Part shown: positions 50,070-61,566 of the stretch, piece after piece
Position numbering within the stretch: position 1 is the first letter of the stretch
Layout: each line of letters starts with the position of its first letter
Assembly (NCBI GenBank): GCA_017871115.1
Contig: JAFCIZ010000001.1
Coordinates: 4,755,501 to 4,819,500, forward strand
DNA: 64,000 bases
DNA from: Cunninghamella blakesleeana
Lineage: Eukaryota > Mucoromycota > Mucoromycetes > Mucorales > Cunninghamellaceae
Direction: 5' to 3'
Program-made: the position numbers and the translations under genes
Notes under the pieces: generated by a model
What the model saw: only the letters and a program-made list of their open reading frames with translations
What the model was told of the DNA's origin: nothing
Database searches by the model: none

Positions 50070-52027
50070 ATGCCGTCAACAGTACTGAGCCATCGACATC
50101 AAAACTCAACTACGTCTTCTACATCTTCTACATCGTCATCTTCATCAGCTCGTCCCGCACTTCCACGCATTTTAACAAATTCCCCATCCAATGCTGTTCA
50201 TCTTTCAAGAAGTACAGCTAGAACTTCCAGAAGAGTTCGTTCCCATTGGTTCACTCATTTTGCATTAACTTGGCGTCGAAGTTCCCGCTATTCTAAAATT
50301 GTTTTTGCATATTCATTGACTTTACTTACAATACAAGTAAGCGACATTTCAAAATTGAATATATACTTGTAAATAATACATTTCATTCTGTTACAATTAT
50401 TATTTATAAAATTAAAATGATATAATTGATTTTAACTATTTTACTTATAATAGGTGATAGCAACAGTGTCAGTTTTGATATTTTCGTGGCAAATGTATTG
50501 TGATAAGCCTCTACGAATTTTTTTAACAGTATATATATTACGTTTAGCTATTTCTTCACCTTTAAGTATCTATTTACATTTAGCGCCAAGAAGACAACAG
50601 CGACGACTAGACGATCATGTTGAAAGAGGGGAGAATTATGCCATGGAATCTTTACATACTCAGCAACAATCTATACCCTCAATATCAGTACCTACGGCAA
50701 CTTATTCATCATCCAATACGGTATCAAACACACAACCTATTACATATCCTCGACCTATTCCGCCGATGGTTTATCCACTGCCCACTGAAAATATGTACCA
50801 TGCTAATACACTTTATAGTTGGATAGATCGGTATGTATTTTTATTTTTATTTTTATTTTTGTAAATGGATACGTGTATGTGGGAGAAGGAGAATAAAAGT
50901 ACTATTACAGATTATTTCATATATATATATGTATATATATTAATGTGTATATAATAGAACGAAATCAGCTTTAGACTTTTTTGCAACTTTATGGTTTATC
51001 ATTGGAAACTACATGTTGTTTACTTCTACTACTTGTTCAGAGACCGCTAGCCCAATTTACTATTTATCAATGGCTGTTATTATTTATGGTTATATAATTA
51101 TTTCTATACCTTTGCTATTATGCACATCGGTTATATTTTGCTTGCCTTGCGTCCTAGGTAAAGTAATAATAATAATAGTAATACAAGAGGTTATACATAA
51201 TATATATTAACTGAACAATTATTATTATTATTTACACTTATGTATTAGTCGGTATGCGATTGCTTCATATTGAGGATGGTGTTGATATGGGAGGTGCTTC
51301 TACTGATGATATTAATCGAATTCCGGTATATAAGTTTAAATCAAATAAACCACCACCGCCGCCACCACCTCGTCGAGCTCACCCACAGTTGCATCATCAT
51401 CATCACCCGCAGCATGTTTCATCTATTGAAAATAATCAAAAGCAGCCTCCAGAAGAGAATGTAAGTATGTTAAATAAATTATGGATTCGCCTTGGCTGGA
51501 TGGAACCACATTCAGAACAAGAGGATGAAATAGTTGGATTTTATGATGAACTAGAAATTCCAAACGAGCAAGATCAAGTGTGTGCAATTTGCTTATCAAC
51601 CTATGAAGATGGGGATATTTTATGCAGGTTATGGTGTTATCATCATTTTCATAAAACGTGTGTAACTGAATGGTTAGTACTCAATAGTCGATGCCCTTTA
51701 TGTAAACGAGATTGCCGCCGATATAAAGAGCAGCAGCATCCTGACCATTTTTCAACGGCTCAATCTAATATGAACAATTATAACAATAGTGGCAATAGCA
51801 ACGGCAATGATAACGCCAGAGATGAAATTAATAATAGTAATAATAATAAAGATAATAGTAATAATAATTATAATACTAATAATAATAATAATAAAGATGA
51901 TAATACCAATAGCAGCAACAGCAACAGCAACAGTAAGACAGAAAATAGTATCAATGAAAACAATATTAATAGTAATAATAATGTTGCAGAAAACAGTAAT
52001 TATATAGAAGATAGTAATATAGAATGA
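50070..52027 (+). CDS. Multi-pass transmembrane RING-H2 E3 ubiquitin ligase
   Basis: Four exons, 50070-50336, 50454-50830, 50958-51157 and 51249-52027 (540 aa). A Ser/Thr-rich cytosolic N-tail is followed by four hydrophobic helices (IVFAYSLTLLTIQVIATVSV; FLTVYILRLAISSPLSIYL; FFATLWFIIGNYMLF; LSMAVIIYGYIIISIPLLLC). The RING-H2 domain begins at Cys393: CAICLSTYEDGD, then CYHHFHKTC and CPLC, giving the C3H2C3 zinc ligands. The Pro-rich segment and the Asn/Ser-rich tail (last ~100 residues) look disordered. Plant and fungal proteins of this form are ER or Golgi membrane-bound E3 ligases; substrates are unknown. Confidence 0.88.
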
Positions 52028-52637
52028 CCAGATTATAAAAATATCCTAAATAATTTATACATACGCTTATGATTTTTTTAAATCGCTATTGTAGTTTATT
52101 ATATCACATATGTACATATTCCTTTTTAAAAATAAAATAGTAAAAATAGTAATTATATATTATTTAATAAGGAACCTCTATTCCTCGTTTTGTACTGGGA
52201 TGAGATTCGATAATAAAAATATGGCTTATTCAAAAGAAAATATACCAACTTCAAAAATTTTGTGTACTTACTTTTGTCATTATGTAATGGTGCTATGATT
52301 TGACTCTGTTTTTTCTATTTAAGATAATATATATAGTCAAAGCTCTATATTTATGAAAGTAGTAACATCTATAATACTTTACGAAATATTAGTATAGTAT
52401 ATAGATTTTTTGCTAAGAATATTAGATTAAATGATAAAACAGCTCTACCATTATAAGTGAATCATATAGAGAAATTTAAGTGTGAAAATTCGACTTTATA
52501 TAATTCGTCTCCCACTTTTTTCAAATGGTTTTATAGATCAAAAGTTTATTGATATTATAATTGTATTGGAATAAAGCAGCCAATAAATGAATAATAATAT
52601 ACAATCGTTGTATGTAAAAATTAGTTTGTAAAAATTA
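52028..52637. other. Intergenic between convergent genes
   Basis: AT-rich, no recognisable gene. Confidence 0.5.
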
Positions 52638-54561
52638 TCAGACAAATTGCCGATCATGAAGTTGGGCTAGATATAAACTGGAAGGATAAGCTCTAGTATC
52701 TGGTAATTCTTCCCATGCCCATGGGTGATGGGAAATACGAGCTTTTCCACGTGCTGAAGAGCTACCAACTTTTTTTAAAAAAAAAAGTTAATAAAATGTA
52801 TATTGAGGCTCTGCTTAATTATTGTTATTATTGCTTACATAAAAAATTTTGTGCAGTAGGTGGTTTTTGTACGACCATTCCTGAGTGTGCAACTGTGTTC
52901 CAAATGACACAGTTAGCACCAGACCAACCATGCCCGCTGCCAGCATCATACCTATCTTGAATAATCATTTGTCCTTCAAAATTGCAATCTGATGTTATGA
53001 TTAGTGTATAAATATACGTATAAATATATATAATATTATTTAATTACAATAGACTTACTATCATAAAGTTGCCCAGAAGCTATTTATCAAAATATAAAAA
53101 ATGGAATTTAATGAAATACTCAATTTTTCAAACCGTTAAAATTTAACTTACACCACTTCATATGCGGCCCTACATCACCTAATTTACCAGTACATTCTGA
53201 TTTATATATCACATTTGGACCAGGAATTCTTCCTTTAAATGAATAAGCATGGAAGCTATTTTCAACATGGCAATGCTCTACTAAAATCAACTGTCCTGAA
53301 ATTTCAAAGCCAAATTGCCCTACGATTGGTATAATTGATTGCTTTGTAGAAGAGTTTTCGCCAGGAAACGTATGGCTGCATTTCTATATTAAATACAAAA
53401 ATAAATTATTGCTATGATTATATTATTATTATTATTATTATTTACATTTAATGTAATTGCTAATGTATTAGTCCCTAGTCGTATAAAGTTCCTCCACCAT
53501 ACAGAGGTTACTTGTTTAACCCAGCAATTCTCTGCATGGTTCATTTCTATTAATACTTGGTCGAACATTTCGGCTGCAAATCGATAATCTTTAACTTTTG
53601 ACTTTTCATCACGCATAATGGCTTCTTTATTTTTTTGAGAATTGCGCCGATCAATGAAAACTAAATACTGTAAACCAATATTATTAACACGACTTGATTG
53701 ATATAATTCTACATAGCCACCCCCATATTTTTTTTCTAATCTTGTTGTTAATGGGCTATTTAGTGTAATTATATCTCCTTGAATAGCAACAATGCGTCTA
53801 AAATGTTCAAATTTACCGGGTCGCCATCCATTGTTTTTTGTTGTATCCCCTTTTGGATGAATAATATCCATACCAACTGCTTTTATCCAATTATCATTAA
53901 ATTGTATAGCTACAATAATTATATCACCACATTTATAACGACGGTCAGCATGCTTGATGGTTAGCTGAGTGGAACCAACTGGAAGTATTTCATCAGCGAT
54001 AGCTACGCGCTTTTTAGCTAATATATTAGGGCTACCTTGAATCCTTATTAAATTTGTATTTTGACCAATATTTTCTAATAAACTCCCTCCGTTAGGATCA
54101 CCTTGTAAAATAACGCCAGAGTTGTTAATATTTAAAGGATTTGAAAGATAATATACTCCTTGTTTCAATTGTACGATACCTCGAAAGCCAGTAGAATCTA
54201 AGGATTGTTTACTAATAAAATCTAGCGCTTCCTGAATAGAATTACTATCGTCAATACCATTAGGTTCTACTGTCTTTATCACAGTATTTATTATATTTGA
54301 AGGTATCGGCTGTTGACCCTCTTTATAACCAACGCTTGAAAAGTCCAATATCCTATCTCCTTTTTCATTATATGGAGAGTAGATTAATTTTCTGGTATGA
54401 ATGTCAGGAAATACGATGCTAGTATTGCCTGCTGATGAAAGCTGTGAATCATTGTGTGGTTTTGAAGTTGGAATTGCAGTTTGATAAGTTTCATTTTGAT
54501 GAGAGTTTAAATTTAATTCCAACTGTTCGAAATTTTTTAAAATTCGTTTTAGGCCATGCAT
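52638..54561 (-). CDS. Pectin-lyase-fold (right-handed beta-helix) protein, probable carbohydrate-active enzyme
   Basis: Five exons, 54561-53446, 53383-53152, 53079-53059 (21 nt), 52988-52839 and 52768-52638, giving 549 aa, all phases closing. Features of the pectin-lyase superfamily: a start module (DFSSVGYKEGQQPIP then NGIDDSNSIQEALDFIS), a Gly-rich first coil (FRGIVQLKQGVYYLSNPLNI), parallel-beta ladders, and the C-terminal hallmark PSSLYLAQLHDRQFV. No reaction can be assigned. No signal peptide is visible from the ATG at 54561; an AG acceptor (TTTTTAG) lies 12 nt upstream, so a 5' exon encoding a secretion signal may be missing. The 21-nt microexon encodes SSGQLYD. Confidence 0.8.
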
Positions 54562-56634
54562 AATTGATTGCTAAAAAGGAAATATAAAGAAATATGAACA
54601 AAGCTGCAAATTCCTATAATTAATAAATGTGTATTAAATATACACATTACTAACCTTCGTTTTAATTTAATATGTTTGAGAAATACATAAAAGAAAGAAC
54701 TAAAACCTTTTTTTTTTTTTTTATATATAAATTTAAAATAAAAAAAGAAGGTCACAAATCACAATGAACAGCGTAGTTTTTTGAAGTATTGTTTCTATGC
54801 GAATTATTTTATGTTATTATATGTTATTCTAATTCCTTAGGAAATTTTAAGAATAAGAAATCGATCCACATTACATCACTACATTTATGTGTAACTAATA
54901 AAGGCCCAGTTTTATACAAAAAAAAGTTTCCATGCCAAATTGTCGTGAGATTTAAACAGCTTACTTTTCAGTCGGTAATTTTATAATTCCTTCTGTAGGC
55001 TCAGCTTGCCATTTCCTTATTTTTTTTTTTTTTTTTTTTTTTTTTTTGAAAAATATCAATTATTAGAGCTATAGATGATACCAATATAAATAAGGATATT
55101 ATTTTTTTCACCGATATAGTTCATGATTGATAACAGCTCTAGTTTGAGCGAGCGAGTGCTTCCAGTATAAAGGTTTTTTTTTTTTACCTTTTTCAGTACC
55201 AAGCTTCTATTGGCAGACGTAAAGAATAGTTTCATTGTTTGACATTTTTCTATAATACGTACGACAAATAGTAAATTAGGTATACATAAAAAATACAATG
55301 GAAAAAATAAATGTATACATGTATCGCCTATTAGAATACGAAAGATAAAGTAACAATAACATAGTTTAACTGTTATTGTCGTCTTCTACAACAAAGTATT
55401 CTGTAATTGTAATAGGGTAACCGATTCTTTATAATTTAAAATTATGATGTAGTAGTTGAGGAAACCAATAATAATGGAACGCGTAAAAAAATTAGGCAAT
55501 TGTTAATTAAATTATATGACAAAATGTTGTTAACATGGCCAAGAGAACGGCTAATATGAGAGAGAATCAAATATGACCAGGAGGGGCCATAATATTAGCA
55601 GGAAAAGCATATTAAGCAATTCATCATCTCATACCAACAGACTTATTCATATAGAAGATAGGCTAAACCACAACACCAGAGGATTCATCCCTTGGACAGC
55701 TTTTTTTGTATAAATTTTGAATTTTTATTAGTTATGCATAAGTGTAGTGATGTAATGTAAATTAGTTTCTAATTTTTAAAATTAGTATACAGTGAATTAG
55801 GGTAAAGTATAATAATATAAGATAGAATATAAAAGGAAAAAGAATGTATATATTTAAACTAAAAGATTCAAAATAACTATAAAATAACTATAAAATTGTA
55901 TACATTTGGAGAGAGGAAGATATAGTTTTGTAAAATAATATTATTCATTATACGAACTCTATTAAAATCAGCACCATTGAAAGTATAATTCGAGTAGGTT
56001 TTTGAAATATATCAAATAGTAGTAGAGATAATGATAAATAACTTTTTGGTTTCTTGTAAATGAATAAATCTAGGTATCTTATGGAGCATGATAGTAACAT
56101 AAATAATGTTTATGTTAAAATTGTTGAATTTATCAAATTAAAAAGTAAAAGAAAGGCAAAGGAAAATATTGTGAAACTTTTTTTGTTGATCTTTATTCAA
56201 ATATTTAAAATAAGTGTTGTATTTATACCTTTTGGTGAATCAGTGGCAATACGCTTAATTTATATATTATATAATATAAAGTAGGGTTATAGAATTATCT
56301 GGTAAAGGTAATGCAGATTAGAACAGAGTTTAAAGTATGTACGTGTTAATGAGCCTGCGGGATTAGAAGAAATAAAGCCATAACATAGAATAAGCTAATA
56401 GAATTTTTTTTTTTTTGTATTAAAATAATAGGATTGTTTATTTATAAAAGTAAAAACTTCGTTTTAGAATAAGCTAATAGAAATGGTTCAATTCATATCA
56501 GGTACACAGTAGTGATTTTATAATAAATATCAAATATTTCATATGAGTTATAAGTGTATTATAATTATGAAGCCCTTTAATATTGTTATTTATTTCTGTT
56601 GTATTTACCATAAATAAGTATATATATATATTTT
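54562..56634. other. 2.1-kb gene-poor stretch leading into the LINE array
   Basis: Holds a poly(T) run at 55020-55047, a 37-codon protein-like open fragment near 55445-55560 (NNNGTRKKIRQLLIKLYDKM) of unknown origin, and the 61-bp retro-insertion described separately. No functional gene is seen. Confidence 0.5.
56386..56482 (-). mobile_element. 61-bp poly(A)-tailed retro-insertion with perfect 18-bp target-site duplication
   Basis: TAGAATAAGCTAATAGAA occurs at 56386-56403 and again at 56465-56482. Between them lie 61 bp that begin with T13, i.e. a poly(A) tail on the minus strand. This is the footprint of target-primed reverse transcription of a severely 5'-truncated RNA. The inserted non-A part (about 48 bp) is not clearly from the LINE nearby. 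Confidence 0.85.
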
Positions 56635-57283
56635 GTATTTAAAAAACAACCCTGCATTACTGTGTAATGCTTGTTGTATTTTCTTTATTAGGCGAATTAT
56701 AAGCTCCGATTAAACAAAAATACAAAAAATAACAAACAAAAAAAAACTAGCTATATTTTCTTTTTTCTTTTTTCTTTTCCAAGTTCTTTGACAAATTTAC
56801 ATAATTCTTTTTCTTTTTCAAAAATGAAGATCTTCAATCAGCTATATTAAATGTACAAAAGATAATTAAACATAGATTGTACATTACTGCCAAACTAAGT
56901 TAATATCATTATAGTTGTGGAAGACTTTCCATCTTGCTAAAGCAAAATCTGTCCTCCAAGTTGTTTCTTCAAAGAAATGATGCCAGTGTTGTTGCCAAAG
57001 TATCAGTAAAACATGTCCTATTAGTACCAAAGTATTGTTGTTGACCTTATTAATACGATTAAACGTTATAGATGGCCATATATTATTAAACTTCTCCTGT
57101 GGTATATTTTTGGAATAAAGGAAAGCTTTCCAAAATTCCTTTTTCTTTTTACAGTGAAGAATAAAATGTTGATCATCTTCAAAATCAGGACAGAAGGAAC
57201 AAAGAGGAGTCTGAAACTTGGTTGGTATCATTTGATGTAGTCTACAATTTGTTGGTAACTTGTGGATTAATATTCTCCACCAT
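56635..57283 (-). mobile_element. 5'-truncated LINE copy A (3' end only)
   Basis: Covers the ORF2 C-terminus from WWRILIHKLPTNCRLHQ through the CCHC (CSFCPDFEDDQHFILHC) to the stop, plus the 3' UTR and its hairpin. Relative to the intact copy, homology stops sharply at 57283. The original stop is mutated, extending the frame by a few codons to 56884. Sequence divergence from the intact copy is moderate, so this is an older insertion than copies B and C. Confidence 0.9.
56884..57231 (-). pseudogene. Truncated LINE ORF2 C-terminus (copy A)
   Basis: 115 residues open from an internal Met; identical in most positions to the intact ORF2 C-terminus, but ending NDINLVWQ instead of NDINLD through loss of the normal stop. 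It lacks endonuclease and reverse transcriptase, so it is non-functional. Confidence 0.9.
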
Positions 57284-57371
57284 CGAAAGAGAGTTTTTTT
57301 TTATTTTTTTTAGCTATTTAAAAATAAGAATAGTTTTCTTTGAGCGCTTAAAAGTTTATCCGTTGTAAAAG
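57284..57371 (-). mobile_element. Junction fragment between LINE copies A and B (5'-UTR block plus A-rich scrap)
   Basis: 57333-57371 is a 39-bp block identical to 63175-63213 in the 5' leader of the intact LINE. It lies directly after the poly(A) tail of copy B on the minus strand. It is followed on that strand by an AAATAGCT segment resembling part of the LINE 3' UTR, an A-rich run, and CTCTCTTTCG, a sequence also found in the intact 5' leader. It looks like the 5' end of an element rejoined to a 3' piece. Confidence 0.6.
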
Positions 57372-57406
57372 TTTTTTTTTTTTTTTTTTTTTTTTTGTAT
57401 TTAAAG

Positions 57407-57436
57407 CAACACTGCATTACTGTGTAATGCTTGTTG
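57407..57436 (-). promoter_or_regulatory. LINE 3'-terminal hairpin, copy B
   Basis: GCATTAC-ACA-GTAATGC (minus strand) is a perfect 7-bp stem with a 3-nt loop, extended by five more pairs (CAACA/TGTTG) beyond a small internal loop. It sits about 10 nt from the poly(A) tail. The same element occurs at 56647-56676 (copy A, one extra mismatch) and 63279-63308 (copy C). It is a candidate template-recognition site for the reverse transcriptase. Confidence 0.75.
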
Positions 57437-57662
57437 TATTTCTTTATTAGGCAAATTATAAGCTCCGGTTAAAAATTAAAATAAAATAAAATAAACAAAA
57501 AAACAAAAAAACTAGCTATATTTTTCTTTTCTTTTCTTTTCTTTTTCTTTTCCAAGTTCTTTTGACAATGCATAATTCTTTTTCTTTTTCAAAATTAAAG
57601 ATCTTCAGACAGCTATTTAAAAAAGTACAAAAGATAATTAAAACATAGATTGTACATTACTG

Positions 57663-60600
57663 TCAATCTAAGTTAATATCATTATAGTTGTGGAAGACCT
57701 TCCATCTTGCTAAAGCAAAGTCTGTCCTCCAAGTTGTTTCTTCAAAGAAATGATGCCAGTGTTGTTGCCAAAGTATCAGTAAAACATGTCCTATTAGTAC
57801 CAAAGTATTGCTGTTGACCTTATTAATACGATTAAACGTTATTGATGACCAAATATTATTAAACTTCTCCTGTGGTATATTTTTGGAATAAAGGAAAGCT
57901 TTCCAAAATTCCTTTTTCTTTTTACAGTGAAGAATAAAATGTTGATCATCTTCAAAATCAGGACAGAAGGAACAAAGAGGAGTCTGAAACTTGGTTGGTA
58001 TCATTTGATGTAGTCTACAATTTGTTGGTAACTTGTGGATCAATATTCTCCACCATATTTCTATGGCTTTATGAGGAATATCTAGTTGCCAAAAATTGGA
58101 CCAGTCAGCTTTCGACATTAACGCACCTGGAGTTTGCACCAGAGGTGGATGTTTGACAGGATAAATGGGAGAACCTTGGAAGAACCAATATCTACGCAAG
58201 GAACTCGGAGAAGCTTTATGTATCATTATTGTATTGGACGAGGAGGACAAAGAAAACTTCCATTCTTCTAGAACAGTAGAAACAGGAATATTACGACCTA
58301 CTCTACTGCTTTGAAAGAAATTGTTTTTAAGAAGAGGATGAATTTTTAGTTGATCCAAAAGTAAAGAGGATATTATAGCATCATACTTTTTCCGACTACG
58401 ACTATTACTAGGAGGTACTTCCATAAGATCTTTAGCAAACCAATTAGCTGGTATCAACCTTTTAATATCTAAAATAGGTTTAGATATTCTAGGTGATTCA
58501 TTTATTACTAAAGCTTTTCTAAGAGGCAGATGTTTAATTATTTCCCTCGACCAGTTTGAAGAAGGTTCTAGTGTAGGTACGGATGCTAACATTTTTATCA
58601 TATGCTTCATCTGTGGCAACTTTCTGAATTTTTTGTTATAATAATGTGGATCAGCAAGAATCGGAATGACAGAACACTGATTAGTGTAATAGGTGATTAA
58701 TTGTTGAAACACATTAAATAAAAAGTTGGTGGCATCTGAGGTGATCATCTTATTGATATATACCATATGAAGAGCTTTGAACTGATGATTTATATCAATT
58801 AGATTAATTCCACCTTGATTCTTTGGAGCGCAGAGAAAGTGGTATGACGGTTTTGGAAAGAAAGGCACAACATATTCATATACTTTTCTTCGAATTGATG
58901 CCAACCATTTTTCAGGGACTATTGTAACACGTAGGATATGCCATAGTCGAGAAAGGATCAACGAGTTCGTCACTATAGATCTACCTCTAATTGATAATGA
59001 TCTTTGCTTCAGCACATTAATATGATTGGTAAGTTTATTTTCAACCGACCATAAAAAGGTGTTAAGCTGCTCTTTGCTAGAGTAAACTGGATAACCTAGA
59101 TAAGTGATGGCTGTTGGATTTTCCTTGTCATGCCATGAAATTTGATCTGCCTTGGCTATCTCTTTCCAGGCATCATGTCTTTCACCTGTTACTGAAAACA
59201 TGATAGTCTTTTGAAAGTTAACTTTGGCATTACTGGCTTCACCATACAACTTTAGGATACCTTTAAGATAGTACCACTCTTTCAAATCCCTAACGAATAC
59301 TAAAAGATCATCAGCATAGGCTAGTAATTTGATGGTAACTGGATACTGTTTATTTTCAACTGTTTCCACCTTTTGATCAAGTATAGGTACACCATAAATA
59401 TTACTTTCATTCAATGTGGTACGTAATAAAGGTTCAAAGGCAATATTGAAAAGTAAAGGTGAAATTGGATCACCTTGACGTAAACCACGTTTCTGATCTA
59501 TAGGAGCAGCCAACCAACCATTTACAGACAAACATATCTTTGTATTAAAGAAAAGGTCAAGTAAACAGTTTATCAGAGAGGATGGGAAATGGAAACACTC
59601 TAATACTTTTTGAAGGTATAATGGATGAATCCTGTCATATGCTTTCTCTTGATCTAAGAGTAAACCTATGGAAGTATCATCAGGATTTGTATTTACAGTG
59701 TGTTGCATCAGAGTTTGTGTAATCCAGCCATTATCAGATATCAAACGGTGTGGCATGAAACCAGTTTGATATGGGTTGATAATTTTTGGAAGACAACAGT
59801 TTAACCTATTTGCTATCATCTTTGTAAATATTTTAGCATCACAATTAATCAGAGATAGCGGGCGCCAATTTTGTAAGAGGGTACGATCACCTTTCTTATA
59901 TAATAGCACCATCTTGGTTTCTCTCCAAGAAGTAGGTTGTAATCCATTTAAAGCATCATTCATAATCAAACTAAGAAGTTCCAAAAGCTTGGGATGCATA
60001 CCTAGGATGAGTTTATAAAACTCGAAACCTAGACCATCCAAACCTGGACTCTTGTGAATAGGACTGTGTTTGATTATGTTTAATACATCCTCTTGTAAGA
60101 TAGCAGCGGTTAGAAGATTTTGATCTTGAAAAGATAGCTTATTATTATCAGGTATATTATTGGTTAGGACATTAATAGCAGCAACATCAACATCCTGAGT
60201 GCTATACAAATCTTTGTAATAGCTTCTGGTTTCCTTAATAATATCCTTTATATCCGTATGGATCAGATGACTTACTGGATTTTGAATAGCTGTTAGGGTC
60301 ATCCGTTTAGATCTAGTTTTTAAGGTATTGAAAAAATATTTATTATTTTTTTCACCTTTATCTGACCACATAGTATTGGATCTAATTATCAACTGTTGTG
60401 TCTTGATTTTATATAAATCATCAAGTTGATGTTCTATCTTTTCAATTTCTTCCGTAGATGAAACATTTTGTCTGGCTTCTTGTAACTGTTCAAGATCAGT
60501 TTTATACTTTTTGTTCTTTACGGAACTATAAAGTGTGGTACATATCTTTACTTTTACTTTAATCTTATCCCATAATAATTGCCTATTGATGGTCTGTAGG

Positions 60601-61470
60601 TCAATATTATCTATCAGATTATGAAGTACCTCTGACAGGATAGGATAAAATTCATTGTCATGGAGTAATTGTGGATTAAATCTCCAAGTACCTGGTCCCA
60701 TTTGCATCGACTCACTAGTATGTATTGACATAGCTAGTAAGTGATGGTCAGTCCATTCAGAAGGTAAGTAAGCCAGTAGAGTGTTTATCAAATCCTCTTT
60801 TAAATTACTAGAGATGAAGATATAATCAATAGTAGATCTAGTACGCCCTCTTTTAAAAGTTGAAAGAGGTTTGTACATACGATCAGAGCTATTGTTATTG
60901 GCACTAAATGCATCTATGTAATTAGTCAGTAGGTGCTGTATCCATGGCTGATGATCACAATAGGAATAATGACGATGGTCATATATGTGTATATTGAAAT
61001 CACCAAGAATCATATGCTTGTTCGGTAAAGGAGGGGCTATAACTTGTGGGTTATCTAAGATACTGTTATAGAAAGGAATTCTTTGATCTCGATTTGCCGG
61101 AGCATAGATATTAGTTATGTAGCACAGCTGTTGATTATCTTCTGTAGAGATGATAGTACCAGCTGTGATTCTTTCGTCCAGACTAATACTTTGGTCTATA
61201 ATAGTCAGTTTTGGATTAAGACAAATAATTGCTGTATATTTAGAAAATAAACAACAAGAATTTGGAAAAAGGTAATGTAGAGTTCGTACATCAGATGGAG
61301 ATAAATGATTATGTTTCGAAGAAGCAGTTAGTTCTTGTAGACATAATACATCGGCTTGAGGGTGAATACGTGAACGTAAAAAACGAGAGTATTCTTTTTG
61401 AGTTTGAGAATGATTAGATTTGAATACACTACGTGCATTCAGAGAGGAAATATTGATTTTTGATAGTGTC

Positions 61471-61472
<2 letters not shown>
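57663..61472 (-). CDS. LINE ORF2: endonuclease-reverse transcriptase
   Basis: 1269 aa in one frame. N-terminal APE-type endonuclease (about 1-235): NISSLNARS, VLCLQELTAS (catalytic Glu), MILGDFNIHIYDH, FKRGRTRSTIDYIFISS and SDHHLL-type end (EWTDHHLLAM). Reverse transcriptase (about 450-760): NWRPLSLINCDAKIFTKMIA, LLLDQEKAYDRIHP, GLRQGDPISPLLFNIAFEPL and the catalytic LLAYADDLLVFV. A thumb/connection region follows, then the C-terminal CCHC knuckle CSFCPDFEDDQHFILHC. The endonuclease nicks target DNA and the RT copies the element RNA there (target-primed reverse transcription). No RNase H domain is recognised. The ATG follows the 44-A tract after two bases. Confidence 0.95.

Positions 61473-61473
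<1 letters not shown>

Positions 61474-61517
<44 letters not shown>
61474..61517 (-). repeat. 44-nt homopolymer (poly-A in LINE sense) just upstream of ORF2
   Basis: T44 on the plus strand; in LINE RNA this is A44 ending two bases before the ORF2 AUG. An AT dinucleotide run lies on its other side. Confidence 0.95.
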
Positions 61518-61521
<4 letters not shown>

Positions 61522-61566
61522 ATATATATATATATTTATATATATAAACACAAAACAAAATTAGAT

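Noticed and set aside
50617..50826. Alternative frame inside exon 2 of the RING-H2 gene
   Set aside because: Shadow frame; the annotated frame is supported by phase and domain content.
55020..55047. Poly(T) run considered as the tail of another retro-insertion
   Set aside because: No matching target-site duplication was found on both sides, so it is left as a homopolymer.
56060..56284. 74-codon plus-strand open frame
   Set aside because: Lys/Ile/Phe-rich, no conserved content, in a retrotransposon-rich gap.
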